Source of the DNA: Aldrovandia affinis
Lineage: Eukaryota > Chordata > Actinopteri > Notacanthiformes > Halosauridae
DNA length: 64,000 nt
NCBI GenBank assembly: GCA_029706075.1
Contig: JAINUG010000256.1
Span: 248,001-312,000, forward strand
Direction of reading: 5' to 3'
Program-made: the position numbers and the translations under genes
In this document: in pieces, positions 22,249 to 34,863 of the stretch
Position numbering within the stretch: the first letter of the stretch is position 1
How the letters are laid out: each line of letters starts with the position of its first letter
Notes under the pieces: generated by a model
What the model was told of the DNA's origin: nothing
Databases searched by the model: none
The model's input: only the letters and a program-made list of their open reading frames with translations

Positions 22249-25200
22249 TATATTAAAACTGAAAAAAATGAAACTTCACACTAACATAGTAGGCTATAAC
22301 CTATACTCTACTCCATACCTATTTAGTACTGTATCAAGACTGCAACAACTAGCCTAACACCAACCATCCTAACCCAAACCTGATATTTAAGCCTGATGAT
22401 TAGGCCTTACTCTTACCATGGCTCCTAACCTGATTGCAGCATTAGAGTAGGCTGCTGCTGGTAAAGAAACTGCTCTTAGGCAGGAAGAAAAATGACCCAC
22501 TATAGCCCAGATAGTCCATAGCTAGATTATCTAGATTTAAATCCGCTATAGCAGGTAGTTTTACATGTATCTTTTTTATAGTGTTGATAGTACAGACATG
22601 TTGTTGTATTGGAATTAGTAAAACCTCATTTTTAGAGGGGGGTGGCTCCAATACAGCATAGCTCTGTACAGGGCTGCTTCGTTAAATGTATTTATTTATC
22701 ATGGACAAGCATCAGATGCATACAGTTACGGTGTTTATAGCCAAAGGCTAATTTCCAACACCCGTCCCCAATAAACTACAGAGAAAAAAACAAAACAAAA
22801 TATATGCACAAACACATTAGAAAAGTACATCCACTCAATACAGCAAAATAGCAAATATTAAAACAAAACACAAACAACTGTAAATGACATAATGAGAACA
22901 ATCTACTTATGAAAAACTATTGAAAAAAGTTTATTAAAAGTACAAAAAGTTCTTAATGTCAAAAATATTCAATGATGAATTAATGAATCTTGTCCTTTTA
23001 TCACTCAAACCTAGCATGTAGCTTATCAAATATTATTACAATAATTGCATTATTTAAATTATTCCAAATTGTGACAACACAGAGGGGTGTTGGTCTCCAT
23101 GCCGTTACTCAACTGAACACTTATGTTTGATAAATGACAACATCACACGTGGGGTTAGTCTCCGTGCTGTCATAGCCCTGTACAATGCTGCTTGATAAGG
23201 ATTCTACAAGGCAGCATCGTAAAGAGGCTGAAAGCAAAGAGCAAGTAAAGAGCTACACGTCGCATCATATTTTCAAATAGATGCTTTCTATAACGAAATA
23301 GCGGACAGGTTGTGTTGAGGCCAATATCGGTGTTGTGTTGTGGTATGGTGTGGCACTGCACTCCACCGTATTCTGTAGCTTGAACGTACGCCAGTTAATC
23401 CAATTTATTTTACCATAGGAGACACCTAGATATATAAATATTTAGCTATGCAAAAGTCCAGTGTGTCTCGTCGAACTATCATATCTAATATAAGCGTTTC
23501 AAAGACTATTAATTATAGCTTAAGCCGATCTGCTGTTTCAGAAAATCGGCACTTGGTGCCATGTTGAGAAACTGCGTCCCCCTTCGGTGGACTGCAACAA
23601 GGGACAAAAATACACGAACAATGCAATCAAATTGACTTTGTCCGTATCGGAAAATGACATTCATGTTAGACCGCTTGCAGCACACTTAACATGTTTTCCC
23701 CTCAACGGATCATACAACAAAATAGCTACTAGCTAGGCCTACCTATAGCGAGGCGTAGTAATATTAGCAAGCAATATGTGATGACGTAAACTCACGCTAG
23801 TTCGTTAACGTTATCTGATTTGTAAACATGTAAGTAGCCAATGGTCGCGAAATTTCCATTGATCTGTTACACTGCGATTCGGTTACAATGTATTGTGTCA
23901 AATTATTTTGTGTACCAATACCCCTAGGCTCGGGTAAATGGGGAACACTGTAAAATTGGGCTGCGTGGTTTAGCTTGCTACTGGCTGACTTACCTCCCAT
24001 AGCCTACTATGTGATGGACAGAATGAAATAAGCTGTTTCTGTCGTTGGGTATTTCAACCGTCAAACTTAAGAAGAAAATCATTATATTTGTAATGATAAC
24101 CTGCGTGTCTTAATACATTTAATTGTATATAGAGCATTCTTTTTTTCCCAGTCATGGTGTTGTATCATTAGCTAACTAGCGGTGTCTCGATATAAATGGT
24201 TCGGCCGCGGCACTCCATACTTGTCCCTCATTCTCCATCTCCGTGGCTTCATCATCGCAGTGATCATCGTTAAACTCCAAAGCGGAAAAATAACACTACA
24301 TTTGAATCCAAGGCAAATAATTATTTGTCGCAAACACCTCAGGAACCTTTCTTTTCGCTAACATCCTGTTCCTAAATCATTTGTTTGACCTAAACCGAGG
24401 CGTGTTTCCAAGCCCTTTCTGTTGACAAGACCAAAGCCGAAACATAATTTGTCAGAGTTTACGCAGTACGTTTTCATTGACGGCAAATTGAGCCAATCCC
24501 CACATGCAGTTAGTATAATTATCGACCAATGACAGCTCTCCATTTTCACAGAGTGGTTGGGCTGCATCCCAATAGTATCTTCTCGGGTCTTGGTTCCTAG
24601 TACCCTCGTCTCGTCTCTTTCTCCTCATCGACATACTTGTCAACATTGAGACCTCAGAAATAGGGAGATTTGAGTTTCAGAGACTTTGTTTCCTGCATTC
24701 TGGTGACTTTTAAAGTATGAAAATATCAAAATAATAAACACACTGAAACAGCATTTTTAAGTTAAGTGGAAGGTACAGTCCACAGGAAATGAAGGAAAGA
24801 CTCAAAAAGTTGATTGCCTTCTCGGATCAATTATGATTTAAATATATTAGTGTCAACAGTATGTATTTTCCACAGAATTAATATCCACTATGCAATACCC
24901 ACTTTCATCTCTATGCTGTGAAGGGGAGGGAATACACTCCGATGACATCATCACATCCAGTGAACTTCTACAGATTTAGACTCAAGGTTTGACTTGGACA
25001 CATTAAAATCATGAAAAGAAAGGCCACACCATTTAATCTTGAGGTAGAGAAGAACATACCAAATTATGATTTTTGTCTGGCATGTATAGGCATGTGAACT
25101 GTAAAGTTCGAAAAGGACTACAAAGGAGAGATACAACACAATAACAAACATAGATTTTTTTAAAATACAATAACAGTAAAATAGATTTTTTTACTTGCCA

Positions 25201-27300
25201 GGTAATGTCAGCTAGGTTGCTGCTCTTAGAAAAAATGTGGGGAAGTGGTATAGGCTTACCGTTCACTATTCGTGTTGCCTTCGTTTTTCAACATGAATAC
25301 TGTTTGGCAGTCCCTGAGTCAGGAAACATGTCTTTCAATTACTTATTTCGTCAGTGAAGGTGAAGGGGATGTTCTGTTTAGCCACTAACATAGCCTTTTT
25401 AGTCTCAGCATAGACTACACCAGGTCTCTCTTTACCAAGCAGGCCGATGAGATGCCTTGCTGGGCCTGGTGTGCTCCTGCTGTCATCGCCTTTTTGTGCG
25501 GTGGGTCATTATGAGGATAAGGTTGGTTTGACTAACTCCTGATTAAATGTAAATCTTGTCAGATTGGATTGCATTTGCCCTTATTTAAGCTAAATCTGTT
25601 CGATTGAATCCTGGGCACTATTATTACATGAAGTACCATATACCACATTGGAAATACTTGCCGTTATGAAAAAGTGAATAAATTAATGAATCAGTCCAAA
25701 AATAGAATGCAATCAATTAGAGTCAAAGCTCTAATACAGTTAATTGGCTTACTTACACATCTTTCAGTCACACAGATGAACAGATCATCATGCAATTCCT
25801 TTTTTAGAGTTATTGCACCTCTGGTATATGTGGGCAAGTCTTGCCCAACATCTGGCTGTGGGTCAGCATGCTGGGCCTATCCAGACCCTGGTCCACTATG
25901 TTCCACCACAGTTGTCTGGTCTGGTAGAGATGAGGATATTTATTGCGCTCCTGCACTTGTTGGGCCTCATCTGGATCACGTACAGGCCCTGAAGTATCCC
26001 ACTAGCTTCAGCCTCAGGGCTTTGCTCTCCCTCTGTGGCCCCAGGCCCTCCCACTTTGCACAGATCTGAAAGGGAGGGAGAAGCCTGAAGTTTCCAGGCC
26101 TAACCTGCAAAACTACTATGCAACTGCTAAGAGCCCCTCATCATTGTTCCTGTGGGGAGCAAGAGGGCAAGAGTCACTGCTAAATGTTAAGGAGCCTCGT
26201 ATTCCTCACCCCATTAACACTCTACCACAAGTCTCAGACAACACATTTCATCATTGTTCATTCCAGTAGTGTTAACCTTCAGATAAAACCACCCATGACT
26301 ATCTGATTTGTATATATTATTTTTTTTACAGTGTAAGAGCGCGTTGTGTGAACACAGTGATTTCTAACTTGAGTGCGGGGGTTTGCAACACAGCCTCGTC
26401 GCTACCGTCCTTTCATTCTGTTCGCCTCTTCTTGTCCTCGTTTGGCAGCATCGTGCACGCGGTCCGCTCAACGACTTTCCCAACTGAATCATTCATGTGC
26501 GTCTTTTTGTGCTGTTGAACTCCAATGCGATAAACAGCTTTACAAATGCAAAATTATTCCAAGGCAGATAATTAGTAGAGGAAACAATCAGAAGTATGTA
26601 TAATAATCCACATTTGAAACATTACAACATTTAACCATGGGAATCGGTTGAATCCAGGCACACAGAGAAATAAGCTTATCAAATAAAGCTCTGCAAATGT
26701 GCGGTGAATTAAACAAGTCAATCATTTTAATATGAGCGCAGAGGCCCGAGGAGAATAAATAAGCAATCATCACATCATGCAGGAAAGGAAAATGGGAACG
26801 GTGCACAATTAAGCAGGGCCTGATTTTGCGAGTGCAGAGCCGTGCACGGAGAGTGCATTGTGGCGGTGACATCGACACGTTCCCCGTCCTCATGATGGAC
26901 AGAAATAGAGACAGAGACTGATAGACGGGGCCCGGGATCTCTTCGGCTCTGCAAGGGAACGCGCTACGAGCTTTCAAAGGAAAGTCAAAGCTATTAACTA
27001 TGCAATCCTATATGGGGGTGAAGGTGTGAAAGGTTGCAGACCAAAGCACTTTTGGTCCAGTGCATTAAGAGCCTAGTCCAGAGCTCTGACTCAGCGTGAA
27101 AAATAAATAGATTGCCTCCCAGGAAGATGGCTGCTCAATTTTTTTGTTCTTTAATAACAGCAATCTGCTGTGAAAATATTATCCCAAGTACCATTTACGC
27201 TGCATCCAGATAACTTCTGCTCGGAAAAGTGTACAATATTGTAGGGTTGGAAAGAGTTCTGTTATCTGGTCAACCCATCATTTGGTTAAAAGGGGGGACG
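22249..27300. other. Long gene-free stretch
   Basis: No coding exon with domain or splice support was found on either strand. The open frames present are short and show no recognisable motif. The sequence is mainly single-copy looking and AT-rich. Confidence 0.4.
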
Positions 27301-28071
27301 TGGAAATTGCCACCATAAACATGATTGCAGCCTGCCCTGTCCATTCCCTGCATCCAACAAAGGGTTGACCTGGGAGTGAAACCCCCCATCACAGGTTTTT
27401 GGACTGTATGTGTGATACACTGTACATATGTAATAGGTTCTAGTAAGCAGAATTACTGTATCTTTTCCCCTGCGTCATGTCATGTCCATTAAGGGTTTTG
27501 CAACTGTTCAGAAGTTAGAAGTTGTTTGTGTTTTCCTGGGACATACCATATCCCCCACTCCGATAAGCCAGGGATCTGGTAACATCCTGGGAACCAATTT
27601 GGTTGGCTGGAATAACACGATTTCTGGCCACCGGCAATAGCTTTATGACTACCAACAGGAAGATTGGGACGGTCATATAACACGTGATGCAATCGTTCCC
27701 TCAGAGTGGGGGCACTCACCATTCCGCTAGCCTTGTAAACCCGCAATCTGGCCCGTCAGGCAAACAACAGTCTTTTGTCAAAATAACCAACAGCTGGGGT
27801 ACTGTTTAAGGTTGGTCAGAGGTGTATTAAAGGAATATCCAAATCCAGCTCGGGGAGTTCATTCGCTTAACGAAGGCTCCGGGCACTCTGCGTTCTAGTT
27901 TTCTATGTTTGGGGAATCTGTTATACTCCCTTGTCTTGTATGTTTTCTGTTATGTATTGTGTAATGTCTGTTTTGTGAGATTTAGCTATGATTGAAATAA
28001 GTGTGCAAATCATCGTTTCAACCTATGTCTTCTTCTTCCCCTTTTAGCGCTACAAAGGGAAGGTTGTAACA
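27301..28071 (+). mobile_element. Possible LTR of a retroelement
   Basis: A purine run AAAAGGGGGGA at 27288-27298 precedes TGGAAATTGCC, and a candidate end GTTGTAACA lies at 28063-28071. A TATA-like GTATTAAAGG occurs near 27822. These fit a polypurine tract followed by an LTR with TG...CA ends, but no target duplication, primer-binding site or second LTR was identified. A strong acceptor-like tract, TCTTCTTCTTCCCCTTTTAG, ends at 28047. Confidence 0.25.
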
Positions 28072-28093
28072 CGCCGGGAGCGAGGCCGCACGG

Positions 28094-28356
28094 ACTGTAT
28101 GGCTCAGTCCCTCTGCGCTGACAAGTCAGTCCTGCATCGTATCTAGGGTGGCGGGACTCGGAATGTCGAGTAGCTGTTCTGTATACAGACAGCGAATGCT
28201 CCGAGTCCCGATAACACTACTCTGTAGAACTTAGAATGTCGAGTAGCTGCATATGCCGGCAGCGAATGCTCTAAGTTCTGATGCCACTGAACTTCGATTA
28301 GACTTAGAATGTCCCCAGTAGCTGTACTGTAGTCAGGCAGTGAATGCTTTAAGTCT
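28094..28356 (+). ncRNA. Tandem cluster of three related hairpins
   Basis: Three hairpins occur at 28152-28210, 28226-28279 and 28300-28356. Their outer stems differ in sequence but stay paired: CGGGACTCGGA with TCCGAGTCCCG, AGAACTTAGA with TCTAAGTTCT, and AGACTTAGA with TTTAAGTCT (one G-U pair). The inner part is conserved in all three: AATGTC, then AGTAGCTG on the 5' side, and CAG(C/T)GAATGCT on the 3' side. A simpler stem, GGACTG with CAGTCC, lies just upstream at about 28093-28112. Compensatory change in the stems points to selection on RNA (or DNA) secondary structure, unless the units are simply diverged copies of a palindromic repeat. No known RNA family is recognised. Confidence 0.45.
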
Positions 28357-28382
28357 TGAAATCTCGGGGTACCAGGCTCGCC

Positions 28383-28601
28383 ATGGAATTAGTTGTCTAT
28401 GATGTGGGTCTAGAGGTTAAGCCCTTCGACTCCTATATGGCTGTTACAAGGACAGGGGCAAACACAATGTCCGCGGCATATGTTGTCTGTACTTACTTAA
28501 TGTCAATTGTATTGTTTGTCCTGATCATGTTCCCCAAATCGCTCCAGAGAAAAGCGGAGGTTCAACGTGATACGATTGACCTCATAAAATGGAAGCGATA
28601 A
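28383..28601 (+). CDS. 72-residue single-pass membrane protein, unknown
   Basis: The ATG lies in an excellent context (CTCGCCATGGA) and the frame stays open for 72 codons to TAA at 28599-28601. Residues about 30-50 (AAYVVCTYLMSIVLFVLIMF) form one membrane-spanning helix. The following KSLQRK suggests a cytosolic C-terminus by the positive-inside rule. AATAAA occurs at 28604-28609, immediately after the stop. The hairpin cluster sits directly upstream and could form the 5' leader of the same transcript. No homologue is recognised. It might be a host microprotein, a leader ORF or the tail of a retroelement gene. The frame is short enough that chance cannot be excluded. Confidence 0.4.
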   Translation: MELVVYDVGLEVKPFDSYMAVTRTGANTMSAAYVVCTYLMSIVLFVLIMFPKSLQRKAEVQRDTIDLIKWKR

Positions 28602-28609
28602 TTAATAAA

Positions 28610-29997
28610 ATCCATTTCACTAAAATGTCATACAGTACATAAAATTTCCCTACAACCGGGGTAGGAACAGCATGATCTTTTCAATTAAGGATGTAGGCAA
28701 TTTTACCAGAGGTGGCCAGCATCATGAAGAGATGACTTAGGCACAAAAAAAATTTCCTCAAAAAATGACTTAGGCCATTATTTTAAGAAGGTGACAATAT
28801 GAATGACAGTAATTACAAACTGAATTAATTAATTAATGTAAAAAAGAAAAACACTGTGTGCACACATGCGTGTGCAATTCCACTTTGTGTGTGTGTAGAG
28901 GTATGTGGTTGTGTATCCATGATTCGATTCGATTAATATTAATAGAAAAATATTCCCCCCAAAACTGTTAAATACACAAATGTGACAAGCAGACTAGAGT
29001 GACTCTAGCAGATTGAGGATCAGAATTAATGGAAAATGGATTGTCTATCAGGTTTGAGAATAGCCATATTTTATTTGGCCCAAAACTGCACACATTAAAA
29101 TTGCGATTCTAGCGTTCCAAATCACGATGCATCAATGCATTGTTACAGCCCTAGTAAGTATAAGAATGTGTATGTGTAAATGTGAATGTATATGGGTATG
29201 AGTGTGTGTGTGTGTGTGTGTGTGTATTTGCATGCACAGTGGCGCTGAGTGTGTGTGTACATGTGGGTGTTTGTTTATGTATGCGTGCATGTATGTATCC
29301 TCCATTAAGGATTGTGCTGGCAATATGAGTCAAGAAAGGCCATCAATATATGTCCACAAAAGGGACCATATCCTCCAGAATTTGTCAGTTTTCTGGTGGA
29401 TATCATGCGTTAGTCTTTCCAAGGGAAGACATTAGATATCTGAGTGTGCCATATTTTGAGTGAGGGTACCTCAGGAACAGCCCATAATGTTAGTATACAT
29501 TTTTTTGCTAAATAAATTAGTATGGAGAATAAACGTTTTATATCTTTGTCTAGTGTTAATCCAGAGTTGCTATTCAAAAGGTATAAGTGCGGTAACATCT
29601 TAAAACTTAGGTCAAGAATATTTTCAACTACGGAATGTATATTGTTCCTGAATAGCTGGATTTTTTTATTTATTTATGAGACACATTAGTTTCATATTGC
29701 AATATTGCTGATGAACAACAACAGTTATTAAAATTATTTTGATTATTGAGCTACACTTCTTTTATTGTACTTAAACCTTTAAGCCCAGTGGCAGAGGCTT
29801 AGTTCCGCATCCTCTGAGAAAAAGCTTCAATCAGTGGACTGGGCGACTGTCATGATGCTGGACTACGCAAACTGCAGATCGTATTAAGGTTGGTATTCAT
29901 GGAGAAGAAACAAAGGGAAACAGTTACTACCCTGTCTAAACATCGCCAGAGTGGCATATGTTCAGATGCCAGCATTGTCGACCCCTGGAGGCATTGT
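28610..29997. other. No gene; hAT-like end and GT repeat
   Basis: A sequence ending CAATGCATTGTTACAGCCCT near 29155 looks like the right terminus of a hAT MITE, but its left end was not found. A GT microsatellite lies at 29202-29226. No coding exon was seen. Confidence 0.4.
29202..29226 (+). repeat. (GT)n microsatellite
   Basis: About 12 GT units within a longer GT-rich, imperfect stretch from 29165 to 29290. Confidence 0.9.
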
Positions 29998-30225
29998 ACA
30001 GTGCGGCACATCTGACCAATGTTTATATTGCAACACAGAGGTAGTGATAGCAGAAAGAATGGTTGTGAACCACAATGGGTGGAGCTACCATGTGTTACCT
30101 GCAAATAAGTAGAATCGGTGATTGACAGAAGAAGGTAGCTCAAACCATTGTGGTTCACAACCATTCTTTCTGCCATCACTACCTCTGTGTTGCAATATAA
30201 ACATTGGTCAGATGTGCCGCACTGT
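29998..30225. repeat. 92-bp near-perfect inverted repeat
   Basis: 29998-30089 and 30134-30225 are reverse complements with about three mismatches, separated by 44 bases. The arms begin ACAGTGCGGCACATCTGACC. As RNA this would fold into a long hairpin. No terminal motif of a known transposon family was recognised. Confidence 0.85.
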
Positions 30226-30239
30226 CTCAAGTTCTCATC

Positions 30240-30765
30240 ACTACACAGAGACCTCACTCTCCAACCACCACAAAGAAGGCCCACTCTCACATCACCGCAA
30301 CAGAGGGCCCACTTTCCCATCTCCACACAGAGGCCTCACTCTCTGATCACCACACAGAGGGGCCACTCTCCCATCACCAGACAGAGGGTCCACTCTCCCA
30401 TCAGATCTGGGCCATCAACAGACAGAGGGTTCACTCCCCCATCACCAGAGGCCTCACTCTCCAATTACCACACACAGGCCTCACTCTAGAAACCCCACAG
30501 AGGACTCAGGTCTCACCTCACTCTCCCATCACCACACAGAGGGCCCACTCTCCCATCACCACCCAGAAGGGCCACTATCCCATCAGCACACAGAGGCCTC
30601 TCTCCCATAACCAGACACAAGGTCCACTCTCCAATCACCACATAGAGGGCCAAGGTCTCACCTCACTCTCCCATCACCACACAGATGGCCTATGTCACAC
30701 CTCACTCTTTCATCACAACACAGAGGGCTCAGTCTCCCATCACCACACAGACTCTGGGGCCAGAG
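30240..30765. repeat. Minisatellite, unit about 27-30 bp
   Basis: Units built on CCATCACCACACAGAGG and CCCACTCTC repeat about 18 times with variation in the middle. It directly follows the inverted repeat. The open frames across it, rich in Ser-Pro-Ile-Thr-Thr, are repeat artefacts. Confidence 0.9.
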
Positions 30766-30829
30766 CTACCGATGTTGAGGCAAACTTAAAGTGCTAGATA
30801 AAAATAATCGTACATATTCTAAAATTATC

Positions 30830-31575
30830 ATCCACACTGGCACACACTTTTGTGTCATGTGTAAGCTTGCAAAAACACTCACTCAGGAATCAATTATCTC
30901 TGGCCCTATCCCAGCCCGTCGGAGTGACAAAGTCTACTGTAGACTTACATCGCTAAATTGCTGGCTGGCTAACTGGTGTACATACAACAACTTGGGCTTC
31001 ATAGACAATCGGCCTACTTTTTGGGGAAAGCCTGGCTTACTGAGTCTAAACATAGAGTCTTACATAGTCTAAACTGTGTGTGTGACTTTTCAGAGTGCTA
31101 GCCAGGCAGCAGACATTTGGTCCTAAACTACTGTCTGCTAGCTTCCAAAAACCTCTGGCTAGCTTAGCTATTGAGACTATGTCTGTCCCTCATTTCGGAA
31201 ATGCTTTTAGAAATAGAAAGCTATCTGAGCCCACTGGCTGTCGTGGCATTTGGGTACATAATCTTATTTATATTTAAACCTCTCAGCCTGCTGTAAGTGC
31301 TACCTGTAATAAGATATCTCTTAGGCGGTGAACAAACTAATCAACGAAGTGAACGAACTAATCACCGACCAAAGTTTTGACATGGTTAGTTTGACTGAAA
31401 CCTGGCTTAGGCCTGATGAATACAGTGCACTAAATGAGGCATCTCCTGATGGGTATGATAGTTGTCAAGCGCCGCGTCCGTCCGGTAGAGGGGGCGATGT
31501 TGCTGAGATATATCCGACAAAATTTAGTTTCACACCTAAACGTGGGGAATATATATTATATATATTGTCGGAACA
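30830..31575 (+). mobile_element. L2-type LINE fragment (ORF1 end and endonuclease start)
   Basis: The sequence is closely similar to 4551-5270 of LINE copy 1. It includes an ORF1 esterase piece (SKIIIHTGTH, then RLTSLNCWLANW and FGKPGLL-like residues) and the start of the endonuclease (ELITDQSFDMVSLTETWLRP, then ASPDGYDSCQAP). Deletions and stops break both frames. The rest of the LINE is absent. Confidence 0.8.
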
Positions 31576-31799
31576 GTGAAGTTAGAATAAAAATGGTCTA
31601 TTCCCTGAATCCAGTAGCCTTAACAGTCAAATGCCCATGTTTAAAGTTCAGCACTCTGAATACTGAACACAAGTGGTATTACGTGTTAAAACCCCTCACT
31701 TATCCTACATGTAAAACATATTTATTTGATTAATATAAGTCAGTACATATGCTAAACATAATAGTGCAAAAAGTGCAAATACAAATAAGTGCAAGGGTT

Positions 31800-34262
31800 C
31801 AGATAAAAGTACAAATAAAGATAAAAGAAAAGAAAAGAAAGTGCAGCAGATTACAAAAATAAAACATAAAGGGACTAAAAGTAGTGACCTAGGAGGCAGG
31901 CTCAGCTCTGGTCAAAGGCCAGTGAAAAGAGATGAGTCTTTAGCCGGGACTCAAAAGCCTCCAGGGTCGGGGCTGACCTGATGTGGAGGGGGAGGCTATT
32001 CCACAGTTTAGGGGCGGCTATGGAAAAGGCTCTGTCCCCTCTGGTTTTGAGCCTAGACCTGGGTACCTCCAGCAGCAGTTGGTCAGCTGACCTTAGGGCT
32101 CTGGATGGGGTGTGGTGACGCAGGAGCTCGGTCAGGTACTGTGGGGCCAGGCCATTTAGGGATTTAAAAACAGTTAAAAGTAGTTTAAAATCGATGCGTT
32201 GACGGACGGGGAGCCAGTGGAGTGAAGCCAGGACTGGGGTGATGTGCTCGCGCTTTTTTGTACTGGTAAGGAGTCGGGCAGCCGCATTTTGGAGAAGCTG
32301 CAGGCGGCGTAGTGATGCCTGATCAATGATCAAGGCCTTGGTCTTTGCTAGGGTTCTGAGATGGAAAAACCTGTTCCTAACCACTGAGCTGACCTGTTTG
32401 GTGAATTTAAAGGCACTATCAAAGATCACTCCGAGATTTCTAACGGAGGACCGGATGTTAGAACCCAGAGGACCTAGAGCATTGGCAGACAGGACTGGAG
32501 AGGTATCGCCAAAAATGATGATCTCGGTCTTGCTCTCGTTAAGATTGAGGAAGTTAGCACTCATCCATGCTTTGGTGTCGGTGAGACAATCAAGCAATGG
32601 CTGAAGTGCGACCTGTCCTGTGGCCTTAAGAGGTAGGTAGATCTGAACATCATCTGCGAAACAGTGGAAGGATATGTTGTGTTTGGCCAGGATTTCACCT
32701 AAAGGTAGCATGTACAGTAGGAAGAGGATGGGACCTAGGATTGACCCTTGAGGAACCCCACAGGTAAGGGGGGCCACGGGAGAGAGGAAGTCTCCTAGCT
32801 GCACAGAGAAACTCCGGTCGGTTAGGTAGGACCGGAACCAACTTTAGGCTACACCTGAGATTCCCACGTACTGCTCTAGCCGTGACAGTAGGATCCTGTG
32901 ATCCACCGTATCGAAGGCGGCTGTGAGGTCTAGGAGCACCAGGATCACAGGACTACCTGAGTCAGCGGCCAGAAGCAAATCATTTTGGAGTCATCAGGAG
33001 TGCCGTTTCAGTGCTGTGAGATGTTTTAAAACCAGACTGGAATTTCCCATGGATGTTATTGATAGCAAGGAAGGATTGTAACTGGACATACACTACTCGC
33101 TCAAGGACTTTGGACAAAAAAGGTAATTGAGAAATGGGCCTGAAGTTGGAAAGAACAGAGGGGTCAAGATTTTTCTTTTTGATCAATGGCTGCACCACAG
33201 CATGCTTGAAGGCAGCCGGGACACATCCAGAGCTGAGGGAGGTGTTAATTAACCATAAAATAATTGGGCCGACTGATTCAAATACTTCTTTGAGAAGGCG
33301 AGAGGGAAGGCTATCTGATGGGTAGTATGTGGGCCGCAGGTGTTTGACTGCGTCCAAAAGGGAGGAGAGGGAGACAGGCTCGAACTGCTCGAAAACAGCG
33401 AGCTGGGGATGCAGAGGAGGGGGAGAGAGAGGAGTAGCAGAGGTGTCAGATGGTCTGAGTGCAGAGATTTTGTCAATTAAGAAGTTTAGAAAACTTTCAC
33501 AGAGAGCAGGTGAGGGGACAACAGGGGACACATCACAGGGGGTTGATAAGAGAGTTTAGGACATTAAAAAGAACCTGGGGTTTGTGACTGTTGCTGGAGA
33601 CCAAGGTAGAAATATACTCTGTTTTTGATGTTTTTACGGCTCGTTGGTAGTCAGACAGGGAGTCTCGCAGGATTTGGAGGGAGACATGGAGCCTGTCTTT
33701 CTCCCACTTTTGCTCCGCGCACCTACAAGCGCGTCTGAGAGCGCGCGTGGAGTCATTTAGCCATGGTGTTAAAAGAGCTTTGCTACGTTTGGACCTGAGG
33801 GGAGCAACAGAGTCTAGGATATCAGTGCAAATCGAGGTAAACATGAAAATAATCTTGTCAGCATTAAGATCACAGTTTACATCCAGTGCACAGATTGAAG
33901 AGCTGTTGAAAGCAGCTGAGAAATTAGCAGCAGTTGAGGGGTTAATCATGCGTGAGCGGCGTTCGGGGGCGTGGGAATTATTACCTGAGCACGGGATTAT
34001 CATTGTGAACAAAATTGGTGAATGGTCAGAGATAGACAAAGCACATATTTCATTTATAGACACAGATAAACCATAGGATAACACAAGATCTAAAGTGTGT
34101 CCCTTTTCGTGCGTCGGGCCAGTGACAGATTGCTTGAGATTAAATGAATCGAGGAGATTCAGAAAGTCCCAGGCCAGAGGTTTCGATTGGCAGCAAACAT
34201 GAACAGCAAAAAATAAATCAGCAAAGTGATGTAAAAAGTCTTTGTTGAATTTAGGTGAGTGG
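31800..34262 (-). mobile_element. L2-type LINE retrotransposon, copy 2, 5'-truncated
   Basis: The minus strand carries the end of an endonuclease domain, a full reverse transcriptase region and a 3' end with an AAAGATAAAAGAAAAG-like tail at 31800-31845. It differs clearly from copy 1 at the protein level, so it is a separate family within the same broad clade. The 5' half of the endonuclease and all of ORF1 are missing. Confidence 0.88.
31902..34262 (-). pseudogene. LINE ORF2 (endonuclease end and reverse transcriptase)
   Basis: Three blocks in shifted frames read DLVLSYGLSVS and ISDHSPILF (endonuclease end, 34030-34090), NFRPISQLPFLSKVLER and GFKTSHSTETALL (33000-33150), then CGVPQGSILGPILFLLY with FHCFADDVQIYLPL, the FADD catalytic box (about 32640-32770), and the C-terminal ITPVLASLHWLPVRQR to about 31905. 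Frame breaks occur near 33533 and 32980, with a stop near 32845. The last block alone is open for 300 codons, so the copy is not very old. Confidence 0.88.
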
Positions 34263-34563
34263 CCTGCCTGTCGGTCTCATAAAAACATCAATTTCTGCCA
34301 CAACCTCTGTCTTCAGCAGCAGTTTAGGAGAATGTGTGAGTGCACTCAGTGATGCCTTGAGTTTTACATACTGTACTTTGTTCCTTACCTAATTGTAAGC
34401 AATAACGTTGATAAATTATATACCTTGCCGATTTTGTCAAGCTTAAAAATGCATTAATACCAATTTAGGCCTAAGAAAGGAACGTGAAATTGATTTCAGA
34501 CTACCACAAATAGAGTGTTGTGTCAGAGGGAGGGTATAGAGATAGAGATAGAGAGATAGTCTG

Positions 34564-34863
34564 CATGCCGAAGCGGGGTAGGGGGGAGACTCTAGAGCAG
34601 GTAGGGAGAGAGAGCTGGGTGACGGTAGGGCGCCAGCGTAGAAAAGGGAACGCACATGCAGGGGAAATTAGTAGTAGTAGTATTATGGATAGGGAGGTAC
34701 AGACTGCCCAAATGGAAGATACCAGGGCGGAGTATAATAAATCTGAGGATATAATTAATAAAGATTTTTTAGATCATAATGTGAATAGAGGTGGTTCGGC
34801 ACACACAGGTGTGGAGGGGAAGGACAACATAAGTGTGAGTAAGGCTCTGAAGCTCATGTTTTA
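34564..34863 (+). pseudogene. CR1 ORF1 remnant lacking the esterase domain
   Basis: The frame reads RGRGETLEQVGRESWVTVGR, then directly SSSSIMDREVQTAQMED and DNISVSKALKLMF. In the other family member these two parts are separated by an SGNH esterase domain. The join falls at a GCAGGG shared by both sides of the missing segment, so a microhomology deletion explains it. Confidence 0.7.

Noticed and set aside
27489-27746. 85-codon minus-strand frame in the possible LTR
   Set aside because: No recognisable motif; stop-free length is within chance.
28120-28360. Hairpins as a conventional microRNA cluster
   Set aside because: Continuous stems are only about 10 bp with a large internal loop, shorter than a normal precursor arm, and no known seed was recognised.
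30122-30797. Overlapping open frames rich in Ser, Pro, Thr and His
   Set aside because: They follow the period of the minisatellite and start in the inverted repeat; no domain.
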